Assembly: GCA_900471485.1 (NCBI GenBank)
Contig: UCEU01000043.1
Coordinates: 1 to 51,354 of the forward strand
From: Hyphomicrobiales bacterium
GTDB taxonomy: Bacteria; Pseudomonadota; Alphaproteobacteria; Rhizobiales; Rhizobiaceae
DNA length: 51,354 nt
Reading direction: 5' to 3'
Of this stretch, positions 42,671 through 51,324 are shown in pieces; position 1 is the first letter of the stretch, and each line of letters begins with the position of its first letter. Made by a program: the position numbers and the translations under genes. The notes beneath the pieces are model-generated. The model saw only the letters and a program-made list of their open reading frames with translations, was not told where the DNA came from and made no database searches.

Positions 42671-45600
42671 TGTGTTCCACCTTTTCGTTGAAGCGGTGCA
42701 GGAAGGCCATGAAGCCGTTCAGGTCGAAGGCGGCGACATAGGATCGAAGTTCCTCGGTAAATGGCTGATTTGCCTCCACCTTGGCAAGGTCGGCGAGCTT
42801 TGCCTCGATACCCCTGATGTAGCCGATCTCGCCGAGACGCAGCAGTTCCTGCACATGCGCATCGCCGGGGCTCTGCAAGATCTGCTCGGTCTTCTTGGGC
42901 GTCGCGGGAGCCGCTTCGGCGTAAAGCCATTTCAGGCCGAGGTGCAAGGCAAGCTTGTCGCGCAGGCGGCGGATGTCGACCGGCTTGCCGATCGCGTCAT
43001 TGTGGCTGTCGTCGCTGTCGCCATGGGCGGCGACGTCGCCGATATTGGCCGACAGCATGACGATCGGCGCGGTCTGGCCGGCTTCGCGCAGGCGCGAGAC
43101 CAGCTGCCAGCCGTTCATCCCAGGCATCAGGATGTCGACGAGGAAGAGATCGGGCTGGATGCCTTCGATCAGCGTCAGACAATCGGTGCCGCTTGCCGCC
43201 GTCAGCACGACGAAATCGAGCGGCACGAGGATCTCGCGCATCATCTCGCGGTGATCCTCGTTGTCGTCGACGACGACGATGGTGCGACGCGGGCCGTCAT
43301 AGCTGACGATCTTCTTTTCCTGCGGCGGGGCCGCCATCTCGCGCAGCACAGCCGAGAGCATCAAGCGCACCTTGAAGGTCGAGCCCTTGTCCTTTTCGCT
43401 GGTCACCGAGATTTCGCCGCCGAGCGTGTTGGTCAGAAGCTGGGTGATCGTCAGGCCGAGGCCGAGGCCGGGCATGGGGCGGATGCTGTCGGCCTCGCCG
43501 CGCTGGAAGGGCTCGTAGATGCGGCTCAGGTCCTTCTCGGCGATGCCGCGGCCGGTGTCCGTCACGGTGAAGGTCGCAACCTGGCTGCGATAGGCGACGT
43601 CGAAATTGACAGTGCCCTCGTCGGTGAACTTGATGGCGTTGGAGAGCAGATTGACGAGGATCTGGCGCAGGCGCTTCTCGTCGGTGCGCACGAACTGGGG
43701 CAGGGCAGGCGCGCGCTGGTGGTTGAAGGTCAAGCCCTTGGCGAGCGCCTGCGGGCGGAACATGTCGACGATCTGGTCGAGGAAATCCTGGATGTTGATC
43801 TCGTTGGAATAGACCTGCAGGCGGCCGGCCTCGATCTTCGAGATATCAAGCAGGCCGTCGATCAGGCCGGAGAGGTGTTCGGCCGAGCGGCGGATGACCT
43901 TGATAGAGGATTGGCGTGGCGTCGGGATGGTTTCGTCGCGCTCGAGGATCTGGGCGTAGCCGAGCACGGCGTTGAGCGGCGTGCGCAGCTCGTGGCTGAG
44001 GCCGACGACGTAGCGGCTCTTAGCGCGGTTGGCGGCCTCGGCGGTTTCCTTTGCGGCCTGCAGCGCGGCGTCGGTCTTCTTGTGGGCGGCGATTTCCTTG
44101 AGCAGCAGCGTGTTCTGGCGCGAGGATTCCTCCTCGGCGACGACGCGGCTGTCATGCGCCAGCACATAGAACCAGCAGACGACGCCGGCGATGACGGCGA
44201 AGACGAAGAAGACGATCAGGATCGTGCCGTTGACGACTTCCGCTGTTGCCGGCGAGGCTGCGGAGACCTGGTGGGCGATCATCGCCAGGATGGCGCCGAC
44301 GGCAGTCAGCGCCAGGATGACGGCGATGCCGTAGCGGCCAAGCCGTGTGGTGAGCTTCTGGACGATGGTTTCCGGCAACACCGCCTTGGCGACATAGCCG
44401 ACCTGCGCGTTCAGGTGCGCGTTGGGCTTGCACATGTCGTGGCAGCGGCTGTCGAGCGAGCAGCAGAGCGAGCAGATCGGCGCGGCATAGGCGGGGCACC
44501 AGGCCATGTCTTCCGGCTCGAAGGGGTGTTCGCAGACCGAGCAGGTGATGTTGGTCAGGTTCTTCCAGCTCTGGCGCGGCTTGCGGGCGAGGTAGAACTT
44601 GCCTTTGGTGGCCCAGGCGATCGTGGGCGAGGCGATGAGGGCGACGATGAGGGTGATGTAGGGTGCAAGCGAAGCGGCGATCGTGCCGAAGGCGCCGAAA
44701 TGGGCGATGAGCGCGATGGTCGCCGACAGAGTCATGGCGCCGAGGCCAACGGGGTTGATGTCGTAGAGATGGGCGCGCTTGAACTCGATGCCTGGAGGCG
44801 CAAGGCCGAGCGGCTTGTTGATGAAGAGATCGGCCGAGATGGTGCAGAGCCAGGCCATGGCGATGATCGAGAAGATGCCGAGCGTCTCTTCCAGCAGCCG
44901 GTAGATGCCGAGCTCCATCAGCAGCAGCGCGATCGCCACGTTGAACACCAGCCAGATGACGCGGCCGGGGTGGCTGTGGGTCAAGCGGGAGAAGAAATTC
45001 GACCAGGCGAGCGACCCGGCATAGGCGTTCATCACGTTGATCTTCAGCTGCGAGACCATGACGAAGGCGGCCATCAGCAAAAGCGCGGCGTTGTGCCAGG
45101 GGATCATGTAGCCGAAGGCGGTCAGATACATCTGCGCCGGATCGGCGGCGCGGTCCGCCGGCACACCGGAAGCGAAAGTGAGCACGACGAGGAAGGAGCC
45201 GGCGAGCAGCTTCGGTGCGCCGATGATGACCCAGCCGGGGCCGGCGAGGAAGACGGCGAGGCGGTGGCGCCACTTGGTCTGCTTTTCCGGCGGGAGGAAG
45301 CGCAGGAAGTCGGCCTGTTCGCCGATCTGCGACATCAGCGCCAGGATGACGGCTGAGGCCGCGCCGAACTCGACGAGATCGAAGGGAGCGACGGTGCCGG
45401 GCGGGCCAGAGGCATGGCGGATGCCGGAGAAGGCGCGCCAGAGGTCGAACTTCTCCCAGTCCATCACGGCGATGAAGAGGAAGGGCAGGATGTTGAGGAC
45501 GATCCAGAAGGGTTGCGTCAAAAGCTGGAAGCGGCTGATCAGCTTAACGCCGTGGGTGACGAGCGGGATGACCATGACGGCGCTGATGATGTAGCCGATC

Positions 45601-46082
45601 CAGAGCGGAATGCCCAAGGTCAGCTCCAGCGCGCCGGACATGATCGACGCCTCGATCGCAAACAGCATGAAGGTGAAGCTGGCATAGATCAGCGAGGTGA
45701 TGGTCGAGCCGATATAGCCGAAGCTGGCGCCACGGGTCAGAAGATCGATGTCGACGCCGTGGCGGATGGCGTAGCGGCTGATCGGCAAGCCGATGGCGAG
45801 CATGGCGATCGAGGCGACGATGATGGCGTAGAAGGCGTTGGTGGTGCCGTAGGAGAGCGTGATGGCGCCGCCGATCGCTTCCAGCGCCAGGAAGGAGATG
45901 GCGCCGATCGCCGTCTGCGAAATGCGCTGCGAGGAGAACTGCCGGGCGCTCTTGGCGGTGAAGCGCAGCGCATAGTCTTCCAGCGTCTGGTTGGCGACCC
46001 AGCGATTGTATTCGCGCCTGACCGGAATAATGCGTTGCCGCGCTGCCATGCCCGTAATCGGCCCCTTCGTTCCGCTTGTCAT
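42663..46082 (-). CDS. Hybrid histidine kinase fused to an NCS1 purine/cytosine-permease-like transporter
   Basis: 1139 aa from the ATG at 46082 (one at 46049, MAARQRIIPVRREYN, is as likely; no strong ribosome binding site decides). Order: about 12 helices with an NCS1 (CodB/Mhp1-type) look, residues about 50-500 (AIGAISFLALEAIGGAITLS, ASFGYIGSTITSLIYASFTF); an eight-Cys module 514-556; two more helices; a coiled-coil linker; HisKA with His697 in LSHELRTPLNAVLGYAQIL; HATPase with N (NLLSNAIKF) and G boxes (DTGRGIA, GLGLGLTI); a receiver with Asp983 in FLVDILMPGMNG; and about 100 helical residues. It is divergent from urtA, 184 bp away. Probably senses a urea-, purine- or pyrimidine-derived nitrogen compound, by analogy to the SSS-transporter kinase CbrA. 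Confidence 0.92.
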   Translation of the reverse strand: MTSGTKGPITGMAARQRIIPVRREYNRWVANQTLEDYALRFTAKSARQFSSQRISQTAIGAISFLALEAIGGAITLSYGTTNAFYAIIVASIAMLAIGLPISRYAIRHGVDIDLLTRGASFGYIGSTITSLIYASFTFMLFAIEASIMSGALELTLGIPLWIGYIISAVMVIPLVTHGVKLISRFQLLTQPFWIVLNILPFLFIAVMDWEKFDLWRAFSGIRHASGPPGTVAPFDLVEFGAASAVILALMSQIGEQADFLRFLPPEKQTKWRHRLAVFLAGPGWVIIGAPKLLAGSFLVVLTFASGVPADRAADPAQMYLTAFGYMIPWHNAALLLMAAFVMVSQLKINVMNAYAGSLAWSNFFSRLTHSHPGRVIWLVFNVAIALLLMELGIYRLLEETLGIFSIIAMAWLCTISADLFINKPLGLAPPGIEFKRAHLYDINPVGLGAMTLSATIALIAHFGAFGTIAASLAPYITLIVALIASPTIAWATKGKFYLARKPRQSWKNLTNITCSVCEHPFEPEDMAWCPAYAAPICSLCCSLDSRCHDMCKPNAHLNAQVGYVAKAVLPETIVQKLTTRLGRYGIAVILALTAVGAILAMIAHQVSAASPATAEVVNGTILIVFFVFAVIAGVVCWFYVLAHDSRVVAEEESSRQNTLLLKEIAAHKKTDAALQAAKETAEAANRAKSRYVVGLSHELRTPLNAVLGYAQILERDETIPTPRQSSIKVIRRSAEHLSGLIDGLLDISKIEAGRLQVYSNEINIQDFLDQIVDMFRPQALAKGLTFNHQRAPALPQFVRTDEKRLRQILVNLLSNAIKFTDEGTVNFDVAYRSQVATFTVTDTGRGIAEKDLSRIYEPFQRGEADSIRPMPGLGLGLTITQLLTNTLGGEISVTSEKDKGSTFKVRLMLSAVLREMAAPPQEKKIVSYDGPRRTIVVVDDNEDHREMMREILVPLDFVVLTAASGTDCLTLIEGIQPDLFLVDILMPGMNGWQLVSRLREAGQTAPIVMLSANIGDVAAHGDSDDSHNDAIGKPVDIRRLRDKLALHLGLKWLYAEAAPATPKKTEQILQSPGDAHVQELLRLGEIGYIRGIEAKLADLAKVEANQPFTEELRSYVAAFDLNGFMAFLHRFNEKVEHIG

Positions 46083-46121
46083 GCGTTCGTAACATGGAAC
46101 AGTGCGGGGCTTAAGAGTGCG

Positions 46122-46195
46122 GTGCAACGCAAAACTGCACATTTCGCCCCGTCACCTACGTCATTTCGCGTATACGCTTTCGCGGTGCAGCACCG
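46122..46195. promoter_or_regulatory. Inverted repeats in the kinase / urtA divergent region
   Basis: GTGCA-N9-TGCAC (46122-46126, 46136-46140) and CGGTG-CAG-CACCG (46183-46187, 46191-46195) lie between the two starts. They share GTGC/GCAC arms and could bind NtrC-like or LuxR-type regulators. No -24/-12 sigma-54 promoter (TGGCAC-N5-TTGCA) is visible. Confidence 0.3.
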
Positions 46196-46266
46196 GATAG
46201 TCCCTTAAGCAACAGTTAATCGCCGTTTCAGGCCTGTTGTCGGAACAAGAAGAGGGGATCAACCAG

Positions 46267-47559
46267 ATGAATCTGCGATCATATGTTTCCGGTGCCGTGC
46301 TCGGCGCCGTCATGTCGGCCACGGCCGCATTTCATGGAGCCGTTGCGGCTGACGACACCATCAAGGTCGGCGTTCTGCATTCGCTGTCCGGCACGATGGC
46401 GATCTCCGAAACGACGTTGAAAGACGCCATGCTGATGCTCATCGACGAGCAGAACAAGAAGGGCGGCCTTCTCGGCAAGAAGCTCGAAGCCGTCGTCGTC
46501 GACCCGGCTTCCGACTGGCCGCTGTTTGCCGAAAAGGCACGCGAGCTGATCGAAAAGGACAAGGTCGCGGCCGTCTTCGGTTGCTGGACGTCCTCGTCGC
46601 GCAAGTCGGTCCTGCCGGTTTTCGAAGAGCTCAACTCCATCCTGTTCTACCCGGTTCAGTATGAAGGCGAAGAATCCTCGCGCAACATCTTCTACACGGG
46701 CGCCGCTCCGAACCAGCAGGCGATCCCGGCTGTCGACTACCTTATGGAAAAGGAAGGCGTTAAGCGCTTCGTTCTCGAAGGCACCGACTACGTCTATCCG
46801 CGCACGACCAACAAGATCCTGGAAGCCTACCTGATCTCGAAGGGTATTCCGAAGGAAGACATCATCGTCAACTACACGCCGTTCGGCTTCTCCGACTGGC
46901 AGACGGAAGTCTCCAAGATCAAGGAATTCGGCGGTGCCGGCAAGAAGACCGCCGTCGTCTCCACCATCAACGGTGACGCCAACGTTCCGTTCTACAAGGA
47001 ACTCGGCAACCAGGGCGTCAAGGCAACCGACATCCCTGTTGTCGCCTTCTCGGTCGGCGAAGAAGAGCTTGCCGGTCTCGACACCAAGCCGCTCGTCGGC
47101 CACCTCGCTGCCTGGAACTACTTCGAGTCGGTCGAAAGCCCGGCCAACAAGAAGTTCATCAAGGAATGGCATGCCTACACCAAGAACGACAAGCGCGTGA
47201 CCAACGACCCGATGGAAGCTGCCTATATCGGCTTCAACGCATGGGTTAAGGCAGTCCAGGCTGCCGGCACGACCGATACGGACAAGGTTCTCGACACGAT
47301 CATCGGCACCACGGTTCCGAACCTGTCGGGCGGCTACGCCACCGTCATGCCGAACCACCACATCACCAAGCCGGTGCTGATCGGTGAAATCCAGGCGAAC
47401 GGCCAGTTCGAAATCGTCCAGCAGACCCCGGCTGTCGTCGGCGACGAATGGTCCGACTTCCTGCCTGACTCCAAGGGCCTGATCTCCGATTGGCGCAAGC
47501 CCATGAACTGCGGCAACTTCAATGTCGCAACGGGCAAGTGCGGCGGCAAGGGCTCCTGA
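46267..47559 (+). CDS. urtA: Urea ABC transporter substrate-binding protein UrtA
   Basis: 430 aa. Signal peptide 1 to about 27 (cleavage after AVA). The mature part shows UrtA hallmarks: VGVLHSLSGTMAISETTLKD, VFGCWTSSSRKSVLPVFEE, LFYPVQYEGEESSRNIFYTG and GAAPNQQAIPAVDYL. It binds urea (some relatives bind short amides) in the periplasm. AGAGGGGA lies about 10 bases before the ATG at 46267; an earlier ATG at 46237 adds ten unneeded residues. C-ending codons dominate, as in highly expressed binding proteins. Confidence 0.95.
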   Translation: MNLRSYVSGAVLGAVMSATAAFHGAVAADDTIKVGVLHSLSGTMAISETTLKDAMLMLIDEQNKKGGLLGKKLEAVVVDPASDWPLFAEKARELIEKDKVAAVFGCWTSSSRKSVLPVFEELNSILFYPVQYEGEESSRNIFYTGAAPNQQAIPAVDYLMEKEGVKRFVLEGTDYVYPRTTNKILEAYLISKGIPKEDIIVNYTPFGFSDWQTEVSKIKEFGGAGKKTAVVSTINGDANVPFYKELGNQGVKATDIPVVAFSVGEEELAGLDTKPLVGHLAAWNYFESVESPANKKFIKEWHAYTKNDKRVTNDPMEAAYIGFNAWVKAVQAAGTTDTDKVLDTIIGTTVPNLSGGYATVMPNHHITKPVLIGEIQANGQFEIVQQTPAVVGDEWSDFLPDSKGLISDWRKPMNCGNFNVATGKCGGKGS

Positions 47560-47593
47560 GTGGACACCCCTTCACTCTAAAGCCTGAAAACAG

Positions 47594-47630
47594 CTTCCGT
47601 CCGGCCCTCCTGTCCGGGCGGAAGTTCTCT
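47594..47630 (+). terminator. Partial terminator / mRNA-stabilising hairpin between urtA and urtB
   Basis: CTTCCGTCCGG (47594-47604) pairs with CCGGGCGGAAG (47614-47624) with one G-U type pair and a 9-base loop, followed by TTCTCTCC. The weak T-run suggests partial termination, giving more urtA than urtBCD mRNA, a common arrangement for binding-protein genes. Confidence 0.6.
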
Positions 47631-47755
47631 CCCCGAAGCGTGGCCCTGATGCTTCGGCCGGCAGCGGTTCCCCTTGGCGGGTCCAGCCGACATGGATGCT
47701 TATTTTCTCTTTGCGATTGCGCCGGAAGGCCAACGATAACCGAGGCAGAAAGCCG

Positions 47756-49375
47756 ATGTATCGCGCCATCAAGATTTTGCTTTTGACCTTGTGCCTGGCC
47801 CTGCCGGCATTCGCCACGGCGCTGAAGGCGCAGGAAGACATCCATGCGCTGGTCGACGCGCTCGGCGTCGGCGATTTCCCGGAGCGCGAGGTCGCCATCA
47901 AGGCGCTGGTCGCATCCGGTGATGCCCATGTCAGCCAGATCCTGCAGCAGCTCAGCGACGGCCAGCTTTACGTGAATTCGGAAAGCGGTGGCCCGGTTCT
48001 GCTTCAGGGCGGCACGGAGGACGAGCCGACATTCTCCGATCCCATCAGCGGCGAGGCCGTCGCCGATATCGACGCGGACTACATGTCCAAGGTCCGTATC
48101 AACAATTCGCTGCGCGGCGTCATCGCCTCGGCCATGAGCCAACTGACGCTGCTGTCTCCCGATCGCGGCGCCCGCCTTGCGGCTGCCCAGGGGCTGCTGC
48201 GCGATGCCGATCCCGCCAATCTCGAACTGCTGAACTCCGCACTTGCCGCCGAGAAGGACGGCGAGGTCAAGGAGACGATGGAGGCCGCCCGCGCCGTCAT
48301 GGTGCTGAAGAGCGATGTCGGCGCCGAGGACAAGAAGGCCGCGATCGACACGATCGCCGCCCGTGGTGGCCGCAACGCGCTGACCATCCTGACGACGGCG
48401 ATGGCGACCGCGCCTGACGAACTCAAGGGCGAGATCCAGACGCATATCAACACGATCAACCGCAGCCTGGCGCTCTGGGACGTGGTGCAGAACGTCTGGT
48501 ACGGCCTGTCGCTCGGCTCGGTGCTGCTGCTTGCGGCCATCGGCCTTGCCATCACCTTCGGCGTCATGGGCGTCATCAACATGGCGCATGGCGAGATGGT
48601 GATGATCGGCGCCTACACGACCTATGTCGTGCAGCAGTATATCGCCTCGACATTCCCCGGCCTCGAAGTCTATTCGCTGGCCTTCGCCGTACCCGCCGCC
48701 TTCCTCTTCACCGGCTTCGTCGGCCTCGTCATCGAGCGGACGGTGATCCGCTATCTCTACGGTCGTCCGCTGGAAACGCTGCTCGCCACCTGGGGCGTCT
48801 CGCTCATATTGCAGCAGGCGGTGCGCTCGATCTTCGGGCCGACCAACCGCGAAGTGCGCAATCCAAGCTGGATGTCGGGCGCGTTCGAACTCGGCGGCTT
48901 GTCGATCACCTGGAACCGCCTCTGGATCATCGTCTTCTCGATGGCGGTGTTCGTGACGCTGCTGATGCTGCTGAAGCGTTCCGCCTTCGGCCTGCAGATG
49001 CGCGCCGTCACGCAGAACCGGCGCATGGCGTCGTCGATGGGTATCCGCACCGGCTGGGTCGATGCCTTCACCTTCGCGCTCGGCTCCGGCATTGCCGGCA
49101 TGGCGGGCGTGGCGCTCAGCCAGATCGACAACGTCTCGCCCAATCTCGGCCAGAGCTACATCATCGACAGCTTCATGGTCGTGGTGTTCGGCGGCGTCGG
49201 CAATCTGTGGGGCACACTGGTGGGCGCGCTGTCGCTCGGCGTCGTCAACAAGTTCCTCGAGCCCTTCGCCGGCGCCGTGCTCGGCAAGATCCTGGTGCTC
49301 GTCCTCATCATTCTCTTCATCCAGAAGCGGCCGCGTGGGCTCTTCGCACTCAAAGGAAGGGCGGTGGAAGCATGA
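47756..49375 (+). CDS. urtB: Urea ABC transporter permease UrtB
   Basis: 539 aa. A signal peptide (1 to about 24, YRAIKILLLTLCLALPAFAT) leads a periplasmic helical domain of about 210 residues with HEAT-like repeats (REVAIKALVASGDAHVSQIL, LAAAQGLLRDADPANLELLN). The LivH-type permease follows from about residue 245 (GLSLGSVLLLAAIGLAITFG, INMAHGEMVMIGAYT). The coupling region is AVTQNRRMASSMGIRTG. The N-terminal extension is normal for UrtB. The chosen ATG has GAGG about 11 bases upstream. The stop overlaps urtC as ATGA. Confidence 0.94.
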   Translation: MYRAIKILLLTLCLALPAFATALKAQEDIHALVDALGVGDFPEREVAIKALVASGDAHVSQILQQLSDGQLYVNSESGGPVLLQGGTEDEPTFSDPISGEAVADIDADYMSKVRINNSLRGVIASAMSQLTLLSPDRGARLAAAQGLLRDADPANLELLNSALAAEKDGEVKETMEAARAVMVLKSDVGAEDKKAAIDTIAARGGRNALTILTTAMATAPDELKGEIQTHINTINRSLALWDVVQNVWYGLSLGSVLLLAAIGLAITFGVMGVINMAHGEMVMIGAYTTYVVQQYIASTFPGLEVYSLAFAVPAAFLFTGFVGLVIERTVIRYLYGRPLETLLATWGVSLILQQAVRSIFGPTNREVRNPSWMSGAFELGGLSITWNRLWIIVFSMAVFVTLLMLLKRSAFGLQMRAVTQNRRMASSMGIRTGWVDAFTFALGSGIAGMAGVALSQIDNVSPNLGQSYIIDSFMVVVFGGVGNLWGTLVGALSLGVVNKFLEPFAGAVLGKILVLVLIILFIQKRPRGLFALKGRAVEA

Positions 49376-50535
49376 TTACGGCCTTCCTTCTCCGGTCTCT
49401 CGATCGCAAGATCATCGTCGCGCTCTTCATCCTCCTGGCGCTCGCCGTGCTGGTGCCTGTCCTGAACCTGATGACGCCGGCATCAAGCCCCGTGCACATC
49501 CCGACCTACATCATGTCGCTGTTCGGCAAGTATCTGACCTATGCGCTTCTGGCGCTGGCGCTCGATCTCGTCTGGGGCTTCTGCGGCATTCTCTCGCTCG
49601 GCCACGGCGCCTTCTTCGCGCTCGGCGGCTATGCGATGGGCATGTATCTGATGCGCCAGATCGGCACGCGCGGCAGCTACGGCGACCCCATCCTCCCCGA
49701 TTTCATGGTGTTCCTGAACTACAAGGAATTGCCGTGGTTCTGGCATGGCTTCGACCATTTCTGGTTCGCGGCGCTGATGGTGCTCGTCGTGCCCGGATTG
49801 CTCGCTTTCGTCTTCGGCTGGTTCGCCTTCCGCTCGCGCGTCAACGGCGTCTATCTCTCGATCATCACCCAGGCGATGACCTATGCGCTGCTGCTTGCCT
49901 TCTTCCGCAACGACATGGGCTTCGGCGGCAATAACGGCCTGACCGATTTCAAGGATATCATTGGCTACAACATCCAGGCCGACGGCACTCGCGCGGCGCT
50001 GTTCTCGGCCACCGCGATCCTGCTGGCGCTGTCGCTGCTCATCGCGTCCGCCATCGTGCGCTCGAAGTTCGGCAAGGTGCTGGTCGGCGTGCGCGACGCG
50101 GAAAGCCGCACGCGCTTCCTCGGCTACCGCGTCGAGCACTTCAAGCTCTTCACCTTCGTCGTCTCGGCGATGATGGCGGGGATTGCCGGCGCGCTCTACG
50201 TGCCGCAGGTGGGCATCATCAACCCCGGCGAGTTCGCCCCGGCCAACTCGATCGAAGTCGTCATCTGGACGGCGGTGGGCGGGCGCTCGACGCTGATCGG
50301 GCCGATCATCGGCGCGATCATGGTCAATGGCGGCAAGACGATCTTTACTGGTCTCTTCCCGGAATTCTGGCTCTTCGCGCTCGGCGGGCTGTTCGTGGCG
50401 GTGACGCTGTTCCTGCCCAAGGGCATCGTCGGCACGATCGACCAGTATATCGGCAAGCGCAAGCCATCCTCCAGCGACACGCCGCCCGCCAAGCGCGAGG
50501 ACGGCGTGGACGCAGAAATCCAGCCCGCGGAGTGA
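49372..50535 (+). CDS. urtC: Urea ABC transporter permease UrtC
   Basis: 387 aa, about ten membrane helices. LivM-type signatures: LALDLVWGFCGILSLGHGAF, RVNGVYLSIITQAMTYAL and the coupling region VRDAESRTRFLGYRVE. It partners UrtB. The frame is open upstream to 49207, but that part is a shadow of urtB; the ATG at 49372 overlaps the urtB stop as ATGA. It ends in a GTGA overlap near urtD. Confidence 0.95.
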   Translation: MITAFLLRSLDRKIIVALFILLALAVLVPVLNLMTPASSPVHIPTYIMSLFGKYLTYALLALALDLVWGFCGILSLGHGAFFALGGYAMGMYLMRQIGTRGSYGDPILPDFMVFLNYKELPWFWHGFDHFWFAALMVLVVPGLLAFVFGWFAFRSRVNGVYLSIITQAMTYALLLAFFRNDMGFGGNNGLTDFKDIIGYNIQADGTRAALFSATAILLALSLLIASAIVRSKFGKVLVGVRDAESRTRFLGYRVEHFKLFTFVVSAMMAGIAGALYVPQVGIINPGEFAPANSIEVVIWTAVGGRSTLIGPIIGAIMVNGGKTIFTGLFPEFWLFALGGLFVAVTLFLPKGIVGTIDQYIGKRKPSSSDTPPAKREDGVDAEIQPAE

Positions 50536-50540
50536 GCGCC

Positions 50541-51296
50541 ATGATCCCTGACGTCAAACCCAACAGCGTTCTCTATCTCGACAACGTCTCCGTCTCCTTC
50601 GATGGCTTCAAGGCGCTGAATTCGCTGTCGATCGTCATCGAGCCTGGCGAACTGCGCGCCATCATCGGCCCCAACGGCGCCGGCAAGACGACGATGATGG
50701 ACATCATCACCGGCAAGACGCGGCCGGACACCGGCCAGGTGTTCTTCAACGGCCAGACCGATCTCACCAAGCTCGACGAGGCCGACATCGCCCAGCTCGG
50801 CATCGGCCGTAAGTTCCAGAAGCCGACGGTGTTCGAGAGCCACACGGTCTGGGACAATATCGAGCTGGCGCTGAACCGCCGGCGCGGCGTGTTTTCGACG
50901 CTGTTCTATCGGCTGTCGAGCGAGGACTGGTCGCGCATCGAGGAGATCCTCGCGACCGTTCGCCTGACGCATCGCCGCGACGATCTCGCGGCCAATCTCA
51001 GCCACGGGCAGAAGCAGTGGCTGGAGATCGGCATGCTCTTGGCGCAGGAGCCGAAGCTTTTGCTCGTCGACGAGCCGGTGGCCGGGATGACGGATGCGGA
51101 GACGGCGGAGACGGCGATCCTGCTCAAGGAGATCGCCAAGACGCGGTCGGTGGTCGTCGTGGAGCACGACATGGGCTTTATCCGCGACCTTGGGGTGAAG
51201 GTGACGTGCTTGGCTGAAGGCTCGGTGCTGGCTGAAGGGTCGATCGATTTTGTCAGTTCCGATCCGAAGGTGATCGAGAATTATCTGGGGCGGTGA
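50541..51296 (+). CDS. urtD: Urea ABC transporter ATPase UrtD
   Basis: 251 aa ABC ATPase: Walker A GPNGAGKTT, a Q-loop region with GRKFQKPTVFESHTVWDNIE, signature LSHGQKQWLEIGMLL, Walker B LLLVDEPVAGMTDAE and switch His in VVVEHDMGF. LSHGQKQWLEIGM and DEPVAGMTD are characteristic of UrtD. The ATG at 50541 has GGAG 8 bases upstream; a GTG at 50532 is possible. The second ATPase, urtE, is expected beyond the right edge. Confidence 0.95.
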   Translation: MIPDVKPNSVLYLDNVSVSFDGFKALNSLSIVIEPGELRAIIGPNGAGKTTMMDIITGKTRPDTGQVFFNGQTDLTKLDEADIAQLGIGRKFQKPTVFESHTVWDNIELALNRRRGVFSTLFYRLSSEDWSRIEEILATVRLTHRRDDLAANLSHGQKQWLEIGMLLAQEPKLLLVDEPVAGMTDAETAETAILLKEIAKTRSVVVVEHDMGFIRDLGVKVTCLAEGSVLAEGSIDFVSSDPKVIENYLGR

Positions 51297-51324
51297 GGGA
51301 TGTTGGCACTTTTCGTTGCAGGCA

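Noticed and set aside
42414..45356. A 980-codon open frame on the plus strand, opposite the kinase and regulator genes
   Set aside because: It lies wholly antisense to two genes with complete conserved motifs, has a composition typical of reverse-frame shadows (many Asp, Glu, Arg, Gly) and no recognisable domain.
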